This document shows positions 8,265 through 17,363 of a stretch of DNA of 36,897 nucleotides, piece after piece. The stretch's first letter is position 1. Each line of letters starts with the position of its first letter. Position numbers and translations under genes: made by a program. Below the pieces are notes generated by a model, which had not been told where the DNA came from, searched no databases, and was given only the letters and a program-made list of their open reading frames with translations. Source of the stretch: Akkermansia sp. Its GTDB lineage: Bacteria; Verrucomicrobiota; Verrucomicrobiia; Verrucomicrobiales; Akkermansiaceae. The stretch lies in NCBI GenBank assembly GCA_017399165.1, contig JAFQEF010000093.1, positions 1 to 36,897 on the forward strand, written 5' to 3'.

Positions 8265-9311
8265 ATGATTATTGTATTAACATATCTGTTCGTTGCTATA
8301 GGCTTATCCTTTCTCTGCTCCGTGCTGGAGGCCGTTCTACTGTCTACCCCGCTTTCCTTCATCAAGATGAAGGAGAAGGAAGGGAATAAATCCGCCCCGC
8401 TTTTTCTGAAACTCAAGAGCAATATAGACCGCCCTGTTGCGGCTATTCTTTCTCTTAACACCATTGCGCATACCGTAGGTGCAGCCGGTGTGGGTGCAGA
8501 GGCTGTCAAAATATTCGGGGAGGCCTATTTCGGTATCATATCCGCTGTTCTGACACTATTGATATTGGTGTTTTCGGAGATTATCCCCAAGACCATAGGT
8601 GCATGTTATTGGCGGGCTTTGGCCATGGTTTCTGCTCGCATTATGCAGTGGCTTATCATTATTACTTATCCGCTGGTGTGGCTCTCCGAGTTCATTACGC
8701 GTGTGGTGACACCTAAAGATAAAACGGCCTCTGTTAGTCGGGAGGAGGTTTCGGCCATGGTCAGCATGGGGGCGGCAGAAGGGGTGTTCCATGACCAGGA
8801 AAACCGCATCATCCAAAGTTGTATTCGGCTCTCTCAGGTGCGTGCTAAGGAGATTATGACCCCTGCCGTGATTGTGCAGGCTGTGTCAGAGAAATTGACG
8901 CTCAAAGATTTTTACGACAAGGAGGAGCTCTTGTTTTCTCGCGTGCCGGTTTATGCCGATACGCGGGACTATATTACCGGTTACATTTTGCGTACCGATG
9001 TGTTGGAGAAGTTGGCAGATGATGAGTTTGATTGCAAGGTGAGCGATATTGCGCGCCCGGTTCTTTCGGTGAATGACAAAACATCCGTACTGGATATTTG
9101 GCAAAAATTGTTGGAGCGCAAAGAGCTTATCACCATTGTGGTGGATGATTACGGCGGTATGCGTGGGGTTATTACCATGGAAGATGTGGTGGAAACCATG
9201 CTGGGTGCAGAAATCATTGATGAGGATGATCTAGCCCCCGATCTGCAATCCTACGCCCGTGAAAAATGGGAGCGTATCCGTAAAAAGCAACAGCGAGTGT
9301 TGGAGTCATGA
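8265..9311 (+). CDS. CNNM/DUF21 and CBS-domain membrane protein (CorC-like)
   Basis: The protein is 348 aa. Residues about 1-170 form the DUF21/CNNM transmembrane domain, including the characteristic FSEIIPKTIGA. Residues about 195-315 form a CBS pair (REIMTP-like AKEIMTPAVIV, and DDYGGMRGVITMEDVVE). The C-terminal CorC_HlyC domain found in many relatives is absent, because only about 30 residues follow the second CBS motif. CNNM proteins are implicated in Mg2+ or other cation efflux, gated by adenine nucleotide binding to the CBS pair. The start lies 8 nt after the kinase stop. Its stop is one base from the end of the oppositely oriented transporter gene. Confidence 0.9.
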   Translation: MIIVLTYLFVAIGLSFLCSVLEAVLLSTPLSFIKMKEKEGNKSAPLFLKLKSNIDRPVAAILSLNTIAHTVGAAGVGAEAVKIFGEAYFGIISAVLTLLILVFSEIIPKTIGACYWRALAMVSARIMQWLIIITYPLVWLSEFITRVVTPKDKTASVSREEVSAMVSMGAAEGVFHDQENRIIQSCIRLSQVRAKEIMTPAVIVQAVSEKLTLKDFYDKEELLFSRVPVYADTRDYITGYILRTDVLEKLADDEFDCKVSDIARPVLSVNDKTSVLDIWQKLLERKELITIVVDDYGGMRGVITMEDVVETMLGAEIIDEDDLAPDLQSYAREKWERIRKKQQRVLES

Positions 9312-9312
9312 G

Positions 9313-10233
9313 TCAGGGGGACTCCATGCCCCCGTTGACCTGTGTTTTTGTTTTGCGTGAGATAAACCACACGCCCGCAGCAATGCAGAGCACCGCTGCC
9401 ACTTTTTGCCATGTAAGCACATCTATGCCCAGGGCAATACCCACGGTGGCGGCAATGACGGGTTGAATGTAGTTGTAGGCTGCCACGGTGGCGGGCTCCA
9501 AGTGGCGCTGCCCCACAATCATGAGCAAGTAGCTGATGAAGGAGCCGAAGAGCACCGTGTAGAGCGTGCCGCTTATTTCCGGTATGCCCAATGCTGCCCA
9601 CGGTAAGCTGCAAACGGCGTGAATCCATAGGGGCAACGTCAACACCGCCGAGATGAGAAACAGCCACCGCATCAGGATGACTGGATGATACTTTTTGATA
9701 ATGCCGCTGAAAAATACGAAATAGCAGGTGGCAGACAGTTGGGAGAACAGGCAGATGGCATCCCCCAGCACATTGCCGCTTTTGCCCCCTTGCAGTTGCG
9801 AGCCCAGTATCAGAATCAACGCCCCCGTGGCTGCCAATAACAAGCCGCCTACCTTGCGCAGTGTAACGGCCGCATGCAAAAATAAGGCAGACAACACAAA
9901 GGTGAACACCGGGGTGCTTGTCGTAATCACACATGCATTGGTGGGGGAGGTATGCTGCACGCCTATCACATAGCAAAACTGGTTGATACCCATGCCGCAG
10001 AGCGACATGATGATGAGGGGCCACCAATCCCTTTTTTCGATGCGCTGCCCGGGTACCAAGGGGGATATGAGCCAAAATAATGCCGCCGCCCCGCATAATC
10101 GAAAAGCCGCCATGCTCACACCCGTTATCATGCCTCCCGCCATTGCCCACTTGCACATGGGGCTCATCAGCCCGAAACACAGAAACGCTGCCAGCGTAAT
10201 CAGATGCGCCCGTGTTTGTGTTTGTTCACTCAT
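9313..10233 (-). CDS. DMT superfamily transporter with two EamA domains
   Basis: The protein is 306 aa with about ten hydrophobic helices in two homologous EamA halves. The first half has AFLCFGLMSPMCKW and ends near GGLLLAATGALILILGSQL. The second half contains LEPATVAAYNYIQPVIAATVGIALG. It is an inner-membrane metabolite exporter or drug/metabolite permease; the substrate cannot be read from sequence. The start at 10233 has no Shine-Dalgarno. It faces the putative invertible element at 10289-10451, whose left arm ends 55 nt upstream of the start, so this gene might be transcribed when the element is inverted. Confidence 0.9.
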   Translation of the reverse strand: MSEQTQTRAHLITLAAFLCFGLMSPMCKWAMAGGMITGVSMAAFRLCGAAALFWLISPLVPGQRIEKRDWWPLIIMSLCGMGINQFCYVIGVQHTSPTNACVITTSTPVFTFVLSALFLHAAVTLRKVGGLLLAATGALILILGSQLQGGKSGNVLGDAICLFSQLSATCYFVFFSGIIKKYHPVILMRWLFLISAVLTLPLWIHAVCSLPWAALGIPEISGTLYTVLFGSFISYLLMIVGQRHLEPATVAAYNYIQPVIAATVGIALGIDVLTWQKVAAVLCIAAGVWFISRKTKTQVNGGMESP

Positions 10234-10288
10234 GTCACCCGCACCCTAGCACACATGCCCCCTTTTAGCAAGGATTTTTGATAGTTGC

Positions 10289-10451
10289 TATCTCCTTTTT
10301 AATGAGATGTCCAGCTTTTATTTATAAAATAACTAAAATTAACATTTTATAGCGCACTCATATAGAGGGGATGGAAAATTTAAGGTTTATATATATTTGT
10401 AACTTACTGGAAGATAAAAGCAAAACAAGACATCTCATTAAAAAAGAGATA
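10289..10451. promoter_or_regulatory. Putative invertible promoter element A
   Basis: Two 23-bp arms, 10289-10311 and 10429-10451, are inverted repeats with one mismatch (arm position 7). They enclose 117 bp of AT-rich DNA. Each arm is itself quasi-palindromic (ATCTC, nine bases, GAGAT). The enclosed DNA contains a promoter-like sequence pointing to the PEP-CTERM gene. The architecture matches known phase-variable promoters in gut Bacteroidota (for example the Bacteroides fragilis capsule loci) and matches element B at 35622-35789. The alternative is a pair of operators for a looping regulator. No recombinase gene is nearby. Confidence 0.6.
10339..10366 (+). promoter_or_regulatory. Candidate promoter inside element A
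   Basis: TTAACA (10339-10344) and TATAGA (10361-10366) are separated by 16 bp and point right toward the gene at 10519. No comparably good leftward promoter was seen between the arms. In the orientation shown, the surface protein gene would therefore be ON. Confidence 0.45.
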
Positions 10452-10518
10452 TACTTAGCCCGTTCGTAACGGCATTAATGCCCGCGCATCATACAAAATA
10501 ATTGAACAACGCACAGAC

Positions 10519-13071
10519 ATGAAACTACATTTACCAATCGCATTATTGACAGCAATAATGCTCTGTACTTCCGCTGTTTACGCATCGGGAGTGTATACAA
10601 TAACAGACGCAGATACCATTAATGTTGCAGATAGTTCCACAATCAAGATTTCTGAATCTGCTGATGTTTATAACCAATTGAGCAGAGAGGGGTATGCTGC
10701 TCCTAACGGGGATTCTAATCCCAACGCCATTCTCAAGTCGGGAAATGGCGCGTTGGTGATTGATCAGGATGTTACAATGAATAACCCCTTTGTGATTGAC
10801 CAGGGCGAGGTAGAAATAAACAACGCTACTGTAACATCTGATCGCTCGTATGCTAATGCTACGAGTTGCCTTTCCATTGGTGAGGCTAAGCTGACTCTGG
10901 ATAATGGGCATTTTACTCAGACCGGGTCCGGAGTTTATGCTATATGTGTCGGCAATCGTGATGGTGCGGCTACGTTGGAGCTGAACAATGGCTCTACGAT
11001 GTCTACTAAGCATTTCGTCTTTGCCGGCTATACCGGTAGCCAAGCTACAGACTATCGTGTGGGTATTGACGCTGCCGGGGCAGAAAATGTGGCTATTTCC
11101 ACCATTAATATCAATAGTGGTTCAAAATTAACCGCCGGTACTTCATTGCAGTTTGCTAATGTTAACGTGAACATTGATGGTGCAGGCTCTGTACTGGCTG
11201 ATAATGGTACAGGTTCTAAAGGCAATCAATGGCCGGAATCGTACTTTGGTTATGGATATGAGCGAAATGTTGAAATCAATGTCACGAATGGTGGCAAATT
11301 AGATTTGAATTGGGATGCTTATACCGCTACCGGATATGATAGCAAGGTTGTCATTAATGTCAGTGGTAAAGACGCCGGTACCAAGACGGCATCTTCAATA
11401 GATGTTGCCGGTGTGTTGCATCTCAGCACCAAAGATGACTACGATGATTCCACGTCTTATGGCAGCAATTATGGTGCATCTACGGAGCTGAATATTACGG
11501 ATGGAGCCAAGGCAAACATCTCTCGACTTGTCATGGGGCAAGATGCAGGACAAGCATCTGTAAATGTCGGCAAGTCGTCTACTTATAGCGGTAAAGAAAT
11601 CACGGTAGGTGTTAATGGCTCTCTTTCCAATGATGGTACGGTCACTCTCTCCTCCGGAAATGTGACGGAATGGACAACCAATGGTGGTAGTACATACGGT
11701 AGTCAAACCGTCTCTAAGGAGGGTACGCTTAATATTGTCGGTGGTTCTGTTACTAATAATAATACCATGACCGTCAATGTCCTCAATATGTCTTCCGGGA
11801 CTGCTGCAAATGATCAAACCGGCTCCACAACTCAAAATGCCACCTTAGTACACACGAGTGGTAATCTTAAGGTGGAAAAGAAAGGTAATTTGACGGATGC
11901 TTCTTTTACTGCAACGGGTGGTACGGTCAGATTTGGTAGCCAATACAACGGGAGTGGTGAGCTTTCTATTAAGGATTCCACCTTTACTTCAGACGGTTCA
12001 ACTGTCTATGTTCACTGTTCTGCAACATCGGACAACAGTACAATCAATATCAAGAAGAGCGGCTCCCAAATCCGATTTGAAAAAGATTTGACCGCTACTG
12101 ATACTAAACTCAACTTGGTTGAGGGTAGCGTTACATTCTCCGGTAATCTGAATTTGAACGGAGGTAATGAGTTTAAGGTAGATAGCACACTCAATCGCAG
12201 CTTTGGATTGGCGAAAGGTAAGACGTTGACCTCTAATGGAGACAATTCTATTATCGGCGGATTTACCATGGGTACTGACTCTGCGATTGTTGTAGAAAGC
12301 GGCACGCTGAACATTAAATCTGATACATATGTTAAACCCGATGGTTCCGTTTTGAATAACAGAATGTTAAGTATCACCAATGTATACACTGATTCTGATG
12401 CTGAGGTAAATGTTACGGCAGACCGTGGTTTCTTGAAGATAACCGGAGATGCCACCATCAGCAACCTTACCATCAATGGTGCCAGCACGGCAGATTCAAA
12501 CGGTAGCTACCTGAGTGGTGATATCAAGGTAACGGATTCTTTGGTAGTAAATGCTAATCCGAAATCTGAGTTGAACCACGAATTTACGGGGTCTCTTAAT
12601 CTGATGGATACGACCACCGTTTCTGTAGCTTCCGGAGCAAGTGTCCTGTTGCATGAAGTTGCTGTTACTGCCACTACGGCAGATCCTCAAATGGCGGTAT
12701 TGGACAATTTGCTTAGTGCTGCCAATGTGACACTCAGCGACGATGCTGCCATAACAGTGGGCTTGAGTCAGGAATTGATTAATAGCATTGCTGATTCTCA
12801 AAATGGCATGGAACCGTTTGGCTTCCAGCTTACGCTGTTGAGTGATGCTGTATCTGCGGAATATAACAAGGCTGAACTTGATAGCTTGCTGGGTAATGTT
12901 ACGTTTGATTTCACAGGTTTAACAAATCCGCAGGGGTATGAAGTTGAATACGATGACGCAACTCAGTCTTACGTGCTTAAAGCTACTGCTTCAATACCCG
13001 AACCGACAACAGCCACTTTGAGCCTGCTTGCCTTGGCTGCGTTGGCTGCCCGCCGTCGCCGTTGTAAGTAA
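10519..13071 (+). CDS. Large secreted PEP-CTERM surface protein, beta-helix-like
   Basis: The protein is 850 aa. It has an N-terminal signal peptide (LPIALLTAIMLCTSAVYAS, cleavage after about residue 22). The body is long and rich in Gly, Ser, Thr and Asn, with short repeating strands such as ELNITDGAKANISRLVMG and TLNIVGGSVTNNNTMTVNV, typical of passenger-like beta-solenoids. The C-terminal tail has the PEP-CTERM order: IPEPTTATL at about 826, a hydrophobic helix, then ARRRRCK. PEP-CTERM tails are recognised by exosortases, which process the protein for surface display and are often linked to exopolysaccharide production. No exosortase is in the window. The gene is monocistronic between element A and the terminator at 13121. 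The AT-rich, repetitive body suggests an adhesin or structural role, which is inference. Confidence 0.88.
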   Translation: MKLHLPIALLTAIMLCTSAVYASGVYTITDADTINVADSSTIKISESADVYNQLSREGYAAPNGDSNPNAILKSGNGALVIDQDVTMNNPFVIDQGEVEINNATVTSDRSYANATSCLSIGEAKLTLDNGHFTQTGSGVYAICVGNRDGAATLELNNGSTMSTKHFVFAGYTGSQATDYRVGIDAAGAENVAISTININSGSKLTAGTSLQFANVNVNIDGAGSVLADNGTGSKGNQWPESYFGYGYERNVEINVTNGGKLDLNWDAYTATGYDSKVVINVSGKDAGTKTASSIDVAGVLHLSTKDDYDDSTSYGSNYGASTELNITDGAKANISRLVMGQDAGQASVNVGKSSTYSGKEITVGVNGSLSNDGTVTLSSGNVTEWTTNGGSTYGSQTVSKEGTLNIVGGSVTNNNTMTVNVLNMSSGTAANDQTGSTTQNATLVHTSGNLKVEKKGNLTDASFTATGGTVRFGSQYNGSGELSIKDSTFTSDGSTVYVHCSATSDNSTINIKKSGSQIRFEKDLTATDTKLNLVEGSVTFSGNLNLNGGNEFKVDSTLNRSFGLAKGKTLTSNGDNSIIGGFTMGTDSAIVVESGTLNIKSDTYVKPDGSVLNNRMLSITNVYTDSDAEVNVTADRGFLKITGDATISNLTINGASTADSNGSYLSGDIKVTDSLVVNANPKSELNHEFTGSLNLMDTTTVSVASGASVLLHEVAVTATTADPQMAVLDNLLSAANVTLSDDAAITVGLSQELINSIADSQNGMEPFGFQLTLLSDAVSAEYNKAELDSLLGNVTFDFTGLTNPQGYEVEYDDATQSYVLKATASIPEPTTATLSLLALAALAARRRRCK

Positions 13072-13120
13072 CGTGCGCCGTACGAAAATTCCCCGAAGTT
13101 ATTCGGTAAATGTAATTCAG

Positions 13121-13151
13121 GCCGTCGCTGAGAAATCAGCGGCGGCTTTTT
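13121..13151 (+). terminator. Rho-independent terminator after the PEP-CTERM gene
   Basis: GCCGTCGCTGA (13121-13131) pairs with TCAGCGGCGGC (13136-13146), with one G-T wobble, around a GAAA tetraloop. TTTTTA follows, then a second T-run. It lies 50 nt after the stop at 13071 and separates that gene from aroD. Confidence 0.9.
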
Positions 13152-13168
13152 ACTGTTTTTCATAAGGT

Positions 13169-13900
13169 GTGGCTTTGAATCTGCTTGATTCTCGTGTGCG
13201 GGCGCGTTATAATGCGCGCAGGCGTATGGAAACGAACCGAGAGCAATGCAGGGTAGTGGGCAGTGTGTCGAATTGGCAGACTTGGTGCCGCGAGATGGAG
13301 AAAGAGGACTTGCCGTGTAATTGGGTAGAGTTGCGTGTGGATGCTATGCCGCCGGAACTGACGGCGGAGGAGATTATGGATGTAATGCCGCGCGTAGGGG
13401 TGTTGCTGACGCCGCGGCATCAGAGCGAGGGCGGGCTGCGTGAGTGGAAAGACGAGGAACGCCTGCGCCTGACGATGGAATTGCTGCCCATGGCTATTGC
13501 CGTGGATTGGGAGGCGGCCTTGTTACCACAGGCTCAGGAGCTGGTGCAGGCTGCCAAGGCTCAGGGGGTAACGGTTATTGCATCTCACCACGATTTTGAG
13601 AAAACACCAACCGTGGAAGACATGTTGGAGATTGAGGCGGTCGCACGTGCTGCCGGGGCAGATATTGTGAAGTTTGCTTTCCGCGTAACATCTATGGATG
13701 AGGTGATGGTGGGGGTGGAGCTATTGCGCCGCGCCACCGGTCCCATGGCGGTGATGGGTATGGATGCTATGTTTGGCCCGTTTAGCCGTATTTTGTATGC
13801 CGAGCACGGCTCATGCCTGATTTACGGCTATTTGGGGGATGTCCCCACCGCCCCCGGGCAGTGGAGTGCCGCGCGTTTTTATAGAGCCATACACCGTTAA
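13169..13900 (+). CDS. aroD: Type I 3-dehydroquinate dehydratase
   Basis: This enzyme dehydrates 3-dehydroquinate to 3-dehydroshikimate in the shikimate pathway, through a lysine Schiff base. From the GTG at 13169 it is 243 aa. Visible active-site features are E54 and R56 in VELRVD, H141 in SHHDFEKTP, the Schiff-base K168 in ADIVKFAF, R207 in FGPFSR, and the substrate-closing APGQ loop (Q231). The first 19 residues are basic and not typical of the family. ATG 13226 would give a 224-aa protein starting just before the conserved core and is an equally plausible start. The AEC permease gene follows after two bases. Confidence 0.9.
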   Translation: MALNLLDSRVRARYNARRRMETNREQCRVVGSVSNWQTWCREMEKEDLPCNWVELRVDAMPPELTAEEIMDVMPRVGVLLTPRHQSEGGLREWKDEERLRLTMELLPMAIAVDWEAALLPQAQELVQAAKAQGVTVIASHHDFEKTPTVEDMLEIEAVARAAGADIVKFAFRVTSMDEVMVGVELLRRATGPMAVMGMDAMFGPFSRILYAEHGSCLIYGYLGDVPTAPGQWSAARFYRAIHR

Positions 13901-13902
13901 TT

Positions 13903-14889
13903 GTGCGTATGTTAGATATTGTTCTTAACTCGTTTTTAGCAACGATACCTGTTTTCGTGTTCTTTGCCATAGGCTTTTGGCTGCGTCACAAAAAAGCCTT
14001 GGAGCCTCAGCACGATGGGGTTATCATGCAGCTGGCGATGGATATTGGCTACCCTTGCCTTATTTTTTACAACATCATGAAATACATGGTGGTGGAGGCC
14101 GTGCCGGGGATTACCTCCTTTGCTTTTTCTGCGCAAGCCATTGCATGCGGCTTTGCAGAGCTTTTGTTGGGTGTGGGGGCTGCCTGGTTGGTGGCTAAAG
14201 CTTTACATCTTAAAATCGGCACGGGGTTGCGCACGTTTACCTTGACTGCCGGTGTGCAGAACTATGCGTTTTTTGTCATCCCCATTATTCAAATGCTTTT
14301 CAGTGCGCCGGGGGACCCCACCATGGGCGTGCTGTTTATTCACAACATGGGGTGTGAGCTCTTTGTGTGGAGCTTAGGCGTGGTGCTTATGTGCGGTGGT
14401 GGCTGCAACTTGCGCTTGGGGCTTTTCCTGCGTGGGCCGTTGTTGGCGGTGTGTGTGTCTTTACTGCTGGCCTGGAGCGGGGTGGGGCAATACGTTGCCC
14501 AGCCGCCCGTGATGAAGGCTGCGGAGATGATTGGTGCGGTGGCAACGCCTATTTGCCTCATCCTCTTTGGGTGCTCCATGTATGATTTGACGCGCAATTT
14601 CCGGTGGCAACCGCGCATGCTGATTTCCGGTATTGTGGCAAGATTGCTCTTGGCACCGGCCTTGATACTGCTGTTGGCATGGGCTTTGCCCGTAGACCCT
14701 GTCATCAAAAAAATTATGGTGATTCAAAGTGCCATACCCAGTGCGGTGATTCCCGTTATATTGGCGAAGCGATTCGGCGGTATTCCTGAGGTTGGCACGC
14801 AGATTTTGCTCTCAACCACAATATGCTCTTTCCTCACGCTGCCGATTTGGTTGGCTCTCGGTAGTCAATTTGTTATACCTTTGATGTGA
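13903..14889 (+). CDS. AEC family transporter (auxin efflux carrier-like permease)
   Basis: The protein is 328 aa with about ten hydrophobic segments. The N-terminal half has FFAIGFWLRHKKALEP and a conserved Asn/Pro region (LTAGVQNYAFFVIPIIQ). The C-terminal half ends with VIQSAIPSAVIPVILAKRFGG and a final helix, as in the AEC/membrane-transport family (PF03547). Bacterial members move organic acids such as malate or malonate; the substrate here is unknown. Either GTG 13903 or ATG 13909 could be the start. It is sandwiched between aroD (2 nt gap) and the U32 gene (1 nt gap), so the three are almost certainly one operon. Confidence 0.88.
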   Translation: MRMLDIVLNSFLATIPVFVFFAIGFWLRHKKALEPQHDGVIMQLAMDIGYPCLIFYNIMKYMVVEAVPGITSFAFSAQAIACGFAELLLGVGAAWLVAKALHLKIGTGLRTFTLTAGVQNYAFFVIPIIQMLFSAPGDPTMGVLFIHNMGCELFVWSLGVVLMCGGGCNLRLGLFLRGPLLAVCVSLLLAWSGVGQYVAQPPVMKAAEMIGAVATPICLILFGCSMYDLTRNFRWQPRMLISGIVARLLLAPALILLLAWALPVDPVIKKIMVIQSAIPSAVIPVILAKRFGGIPEVGTQILLSTTICSFLTLPIWLALGSQFVIPLM

Positions 14890-14890
14890 T

Positions 14891-17341
14891 ATGGCCATGC
14901 TTAAACCTGAGATTTTAGCCCCTGCGGGCAACTGGGATTGCGTGCGTGCCGCCGTGGCAAACGGGGCAGATGCCGTCTACTTTGGGCTTGATCAATTCAA
15001 TGCCCGTATGCGTGCCGATAACTTTACCCGCGAAGATTTGGGCACCTTGGTGCCGTTTTTGCATGAGTGCGGGGTGCGTGCCTATGTTACCATGAATGTA
15101 CTCATCTTCCCCGCAGAGATGGCGCAGGCTATGGAGTATGTGGATGCCTTGGATGCCGCAGGTGTGGATGGGGTGATTGTGCAGGACTTGGGCTTGGCGG
15201 ACCTCATAGCCCGCCACCGCCGTGAGGGGCGGTTGCGGATAGAGTTGCATATATCCACCCAAATGACGGTGAGCAGCCCCGAGGCTGTTCGCTTGGTGGA
15301 TGCTTTGTTTGACCCGCAGCAAATTGTGCTTGCCCGTGAACTTTCTCTCAAAGAGATTGAGGCCTGCGCCAAGGCCACAAGCAAGCCCATTGAGGTATTT
15401 TGTCACGGGGCTTTGTGTGTGGCATATTCGGGGCAGTGTTTGACGAGTGAGTCTTTGGGGCAACGCAGTGCCAACCGTGGCGAATGTGCACAGGCCTGCC
15501 GTATGCCTTATAAGCTGGAGGTAGATGGCCGCGTGCGCGACCTCGGCGAGCGCCGCTATGTGTTCTCCCCGCAAGACCTCTGTGCGCTGGAGCGTGTGCC
15601 GCAAATGCTGGCTGCCGGGGTGCGTAGTTTTAAAATTGAGGGTCGCCTTAAAAGCCCTGCGTATGTGGCGGCAACTACCCGTGCCTACCGCCGCGCATTG
15701 GATGCCGCAATGGCGGGGCAAAATGTGCCCCCTACGGAGCAGAATGACTCCCTTTACGCCATGCAAATGGCGTTCTCTCGCGGTTTTTCGTTCGGTTGGT
15801 TAGAGGGCACGGATCACCCCTTGCTTACCCACGGCAGGTTCGGCAAAAAACGCGGTGCTTTAGCCGGGCGTATCGTGCGCTGTGGGGAGGGCTGGGTAGA
15901 GCTGGCCGGTATGCCCGCCATGCCTATTGCCCCCGGCGATGGTTTTGTGATAGATGCCGGGCAGGACCGCAACGAGGAGCAGGGCGGGCGTATCTGGAAA
16001 GTGCAGGGCAACCGCCTCTTCTTCCACGGTAAAGGCAGCCGTATTGATTGGCGCTTTGTGCGCCCCGGCGACCTGCTCTGGAAAACCGCAGACCCCGCGC
16101 TGGAGAAACGCTTGCACGCCACTTGGTGCAACTTTGCCCGCAAGGTGGAGGCACCATCCGCCACCTTGAATATTCATTTTGAAGGGCGCATCGGTGCGCA
16201 GCTTACGGCCTCCTGTTGTGGTGTTACGGTGGGGAGCGGGCAGCCGCTGGAGGCGGCGGAGAAACGGCCCCTTACCCCGCAGGTGATAGAGGCGCAGTTC
16301 TCTCGCTTGGGTGGCACGGGCTATACCTTGGGTAAATGCACCTATGCGTTGGAGGAGGGGCTGATGCTGCCGCTGAGCATTCTTAACCGCATGCGCCGTG
16401 AATTGGTGGAAAAATTGCCTGCAACGGGTGCCACTGCGGTGCCTGCTCGCACGCCGTTACCTGCGCCCGATTGGTCGCAATGCTTTCCGCCACTTCAAGC
16501 GGCAGATAAATATAAACTCAGTGTCCTTTGCCGTGAGCCCGAGCAGGCTTTGGCTGCTGCGGCAGCGGGTATCAAACGTGTGTATCTGGATTTTACGGAT
16601 CTTAAGCAACTGGCCCCTGTTACAGCGCAACTGCGCCGTGAGTACCCCGCCACCGCTGTGTGGATTGCCACGCTGCGCATCATGAAACCTAAGGAGGCAG
16701 GCTATTTCCGCTTTATCAATGAGGCGGAGCCCGATGGCGTGTTGGTGCGTAACTTGGGCGCAGCCCTGTATTTTCGTGAAAAAGGCATGCCCATGGTGGC
16801 GGATTTTTCGCTCAACGCGGCAAACCCGCAAAGTGTGTTGTTGTTGAGAGAGTTCGGTATGCGCGCTGTAACCGTATCATATGACCTCAACGCGCACCAG
16901 CTGGTTGACTTGTTACGCAGTGGGTGCGGGCCGGAGCTGGAGCTCACCTTGCACCAGCACATCCCCATGTTCCATACCGAGCATTGCGTGTTCTGCACCT
17001 TCCTTTCTCAAGGCCATAACTTTATGGATTGCGGCCGCCCCTGCGAGCACCACCGTGTGCGCGTGATGGACCGCACCTATGCCATGCATTACCTGCGCTC
17101 CGATGAGGGGTGCCGTAACACTCTTTTCAACGGCAAGGCTCAAACCGCCGCTCGCTATGCAGCCGGTATGCGCCGTGCCGGGCTTTCCCGTTTTCGTTTG
17201 GAGCTGCTGGAGGAATCCCCCGAGCAAACAACGCGCCTCATCGAATCTTACCGAGCTCTCCTGCGCGGTAAGCTTTCCCCCGATGCTCTTATGGAGAAAC
17301 TCGACCTCCTGGACCGCATCGGCGTGACAGAAACAAAATGA
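14891..17341 (+). CDS. U32 family protein with DUF3656-like region (RlhA/YdcP-related)
   Basis: The protein is 816 aa. The N-terminal TIM-barrel half carries the U32 signature EVFCHGALCVAYSGQC (168-183), with four cysteines (C176, C183, C199, C203) positioned to hold an iron-sulfur cluster. A DUF3656-like middle follows. The C-terminal half begins near YKLSVLCREPEQAL. It looks like a second U32-type barrel with its own cysteine set (EHCVFC ... DCGRPCEH). E. coli RlhA (YdcP), a U32-DUF3656 protein, hydroxylates C2501 of 23S rRNA, so an RNA-modification role is more likely than the old peptidase label. The start ATG 14891 overlaps the upstream stop region; ATG 14897 is an alternative. Confidence 0.88.
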   Translation: MAMLKPEILAPAGNWDCVRAAVANGADAVYFGLDQFNARMRADNFTREDLGTLVPFLHECGVRAYVTMNVLIFPAEMAQAMEYVDALDAAGVDGVIVQDLGLADLIARHRREGRLRIELHISTQMTVSSPEAVRLVDALFDPQQIVLARELSLKEIEACAKATSKPIEVFCHGALCVAYSGQCLTSESLGQRSANRGECAQACRMPYKLEVDGRVRDLGERRYVFSPQDLCALERVPQMLAAGVRSFKIEGRLKSPAYVAATTRAYRRALDAAMAGQNVPPTEQNDSLYAMQMAFSRGFSFGWLEGTDHPLLTHGRFGKKRGALAGRIVRCGEGWVELAGMPAMPIAPGDGFVIDAGQDRNEEQGGRIWKVQGNRLFFHGKGSRIDWRFVRPGDLLWKTADPALEKRLHATWCNFARKVEAPSATLNIHFEGRIGAQLTASCCGVTVGSGQPLEAAEKRPLTPQVIEAQFSRLGGTGYTLGKCTYALEEGLMLPLSILNRMRRELVEKLPATGATAVPARTPLPAPDWSQCFPPLQAADKYKLSVLCREPEQALAAAAAGIKRVYLDFTDLKQLAPVTAQLRREYPATAVWIATLRIMKPKEAGYFRFINEAEPDGVLVRNLGAALYFREKGMPMVADFSLNAANPQSVLLLREFGMRAVTVSYDLNAHQLVDLLRSGCGPELELTLHQHIPMFHTEHCVFCTFLSQGHNFMDCGRPCEHHRVRVMDRTYAMHYLRSDEGCRNTLFNGKAQTAARYAAGMRRAGLSRFRLELLEESPEQTTRLIESYRALLRGKLSPDALMEKLDLLDRIGVTETK

Positions 17342-17363
17342 ACTCAATAACATAAGACCCGAT

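Noticed and set aside
10250..10262. AAAAGGGGGCAT upstream of both the EamA gene (minus strand) and thrS
   Set aside because: It is a twelve-base similarity only, placed in the spacer of a weak promoter in both cases. Chance is likely without a genome-wide count.
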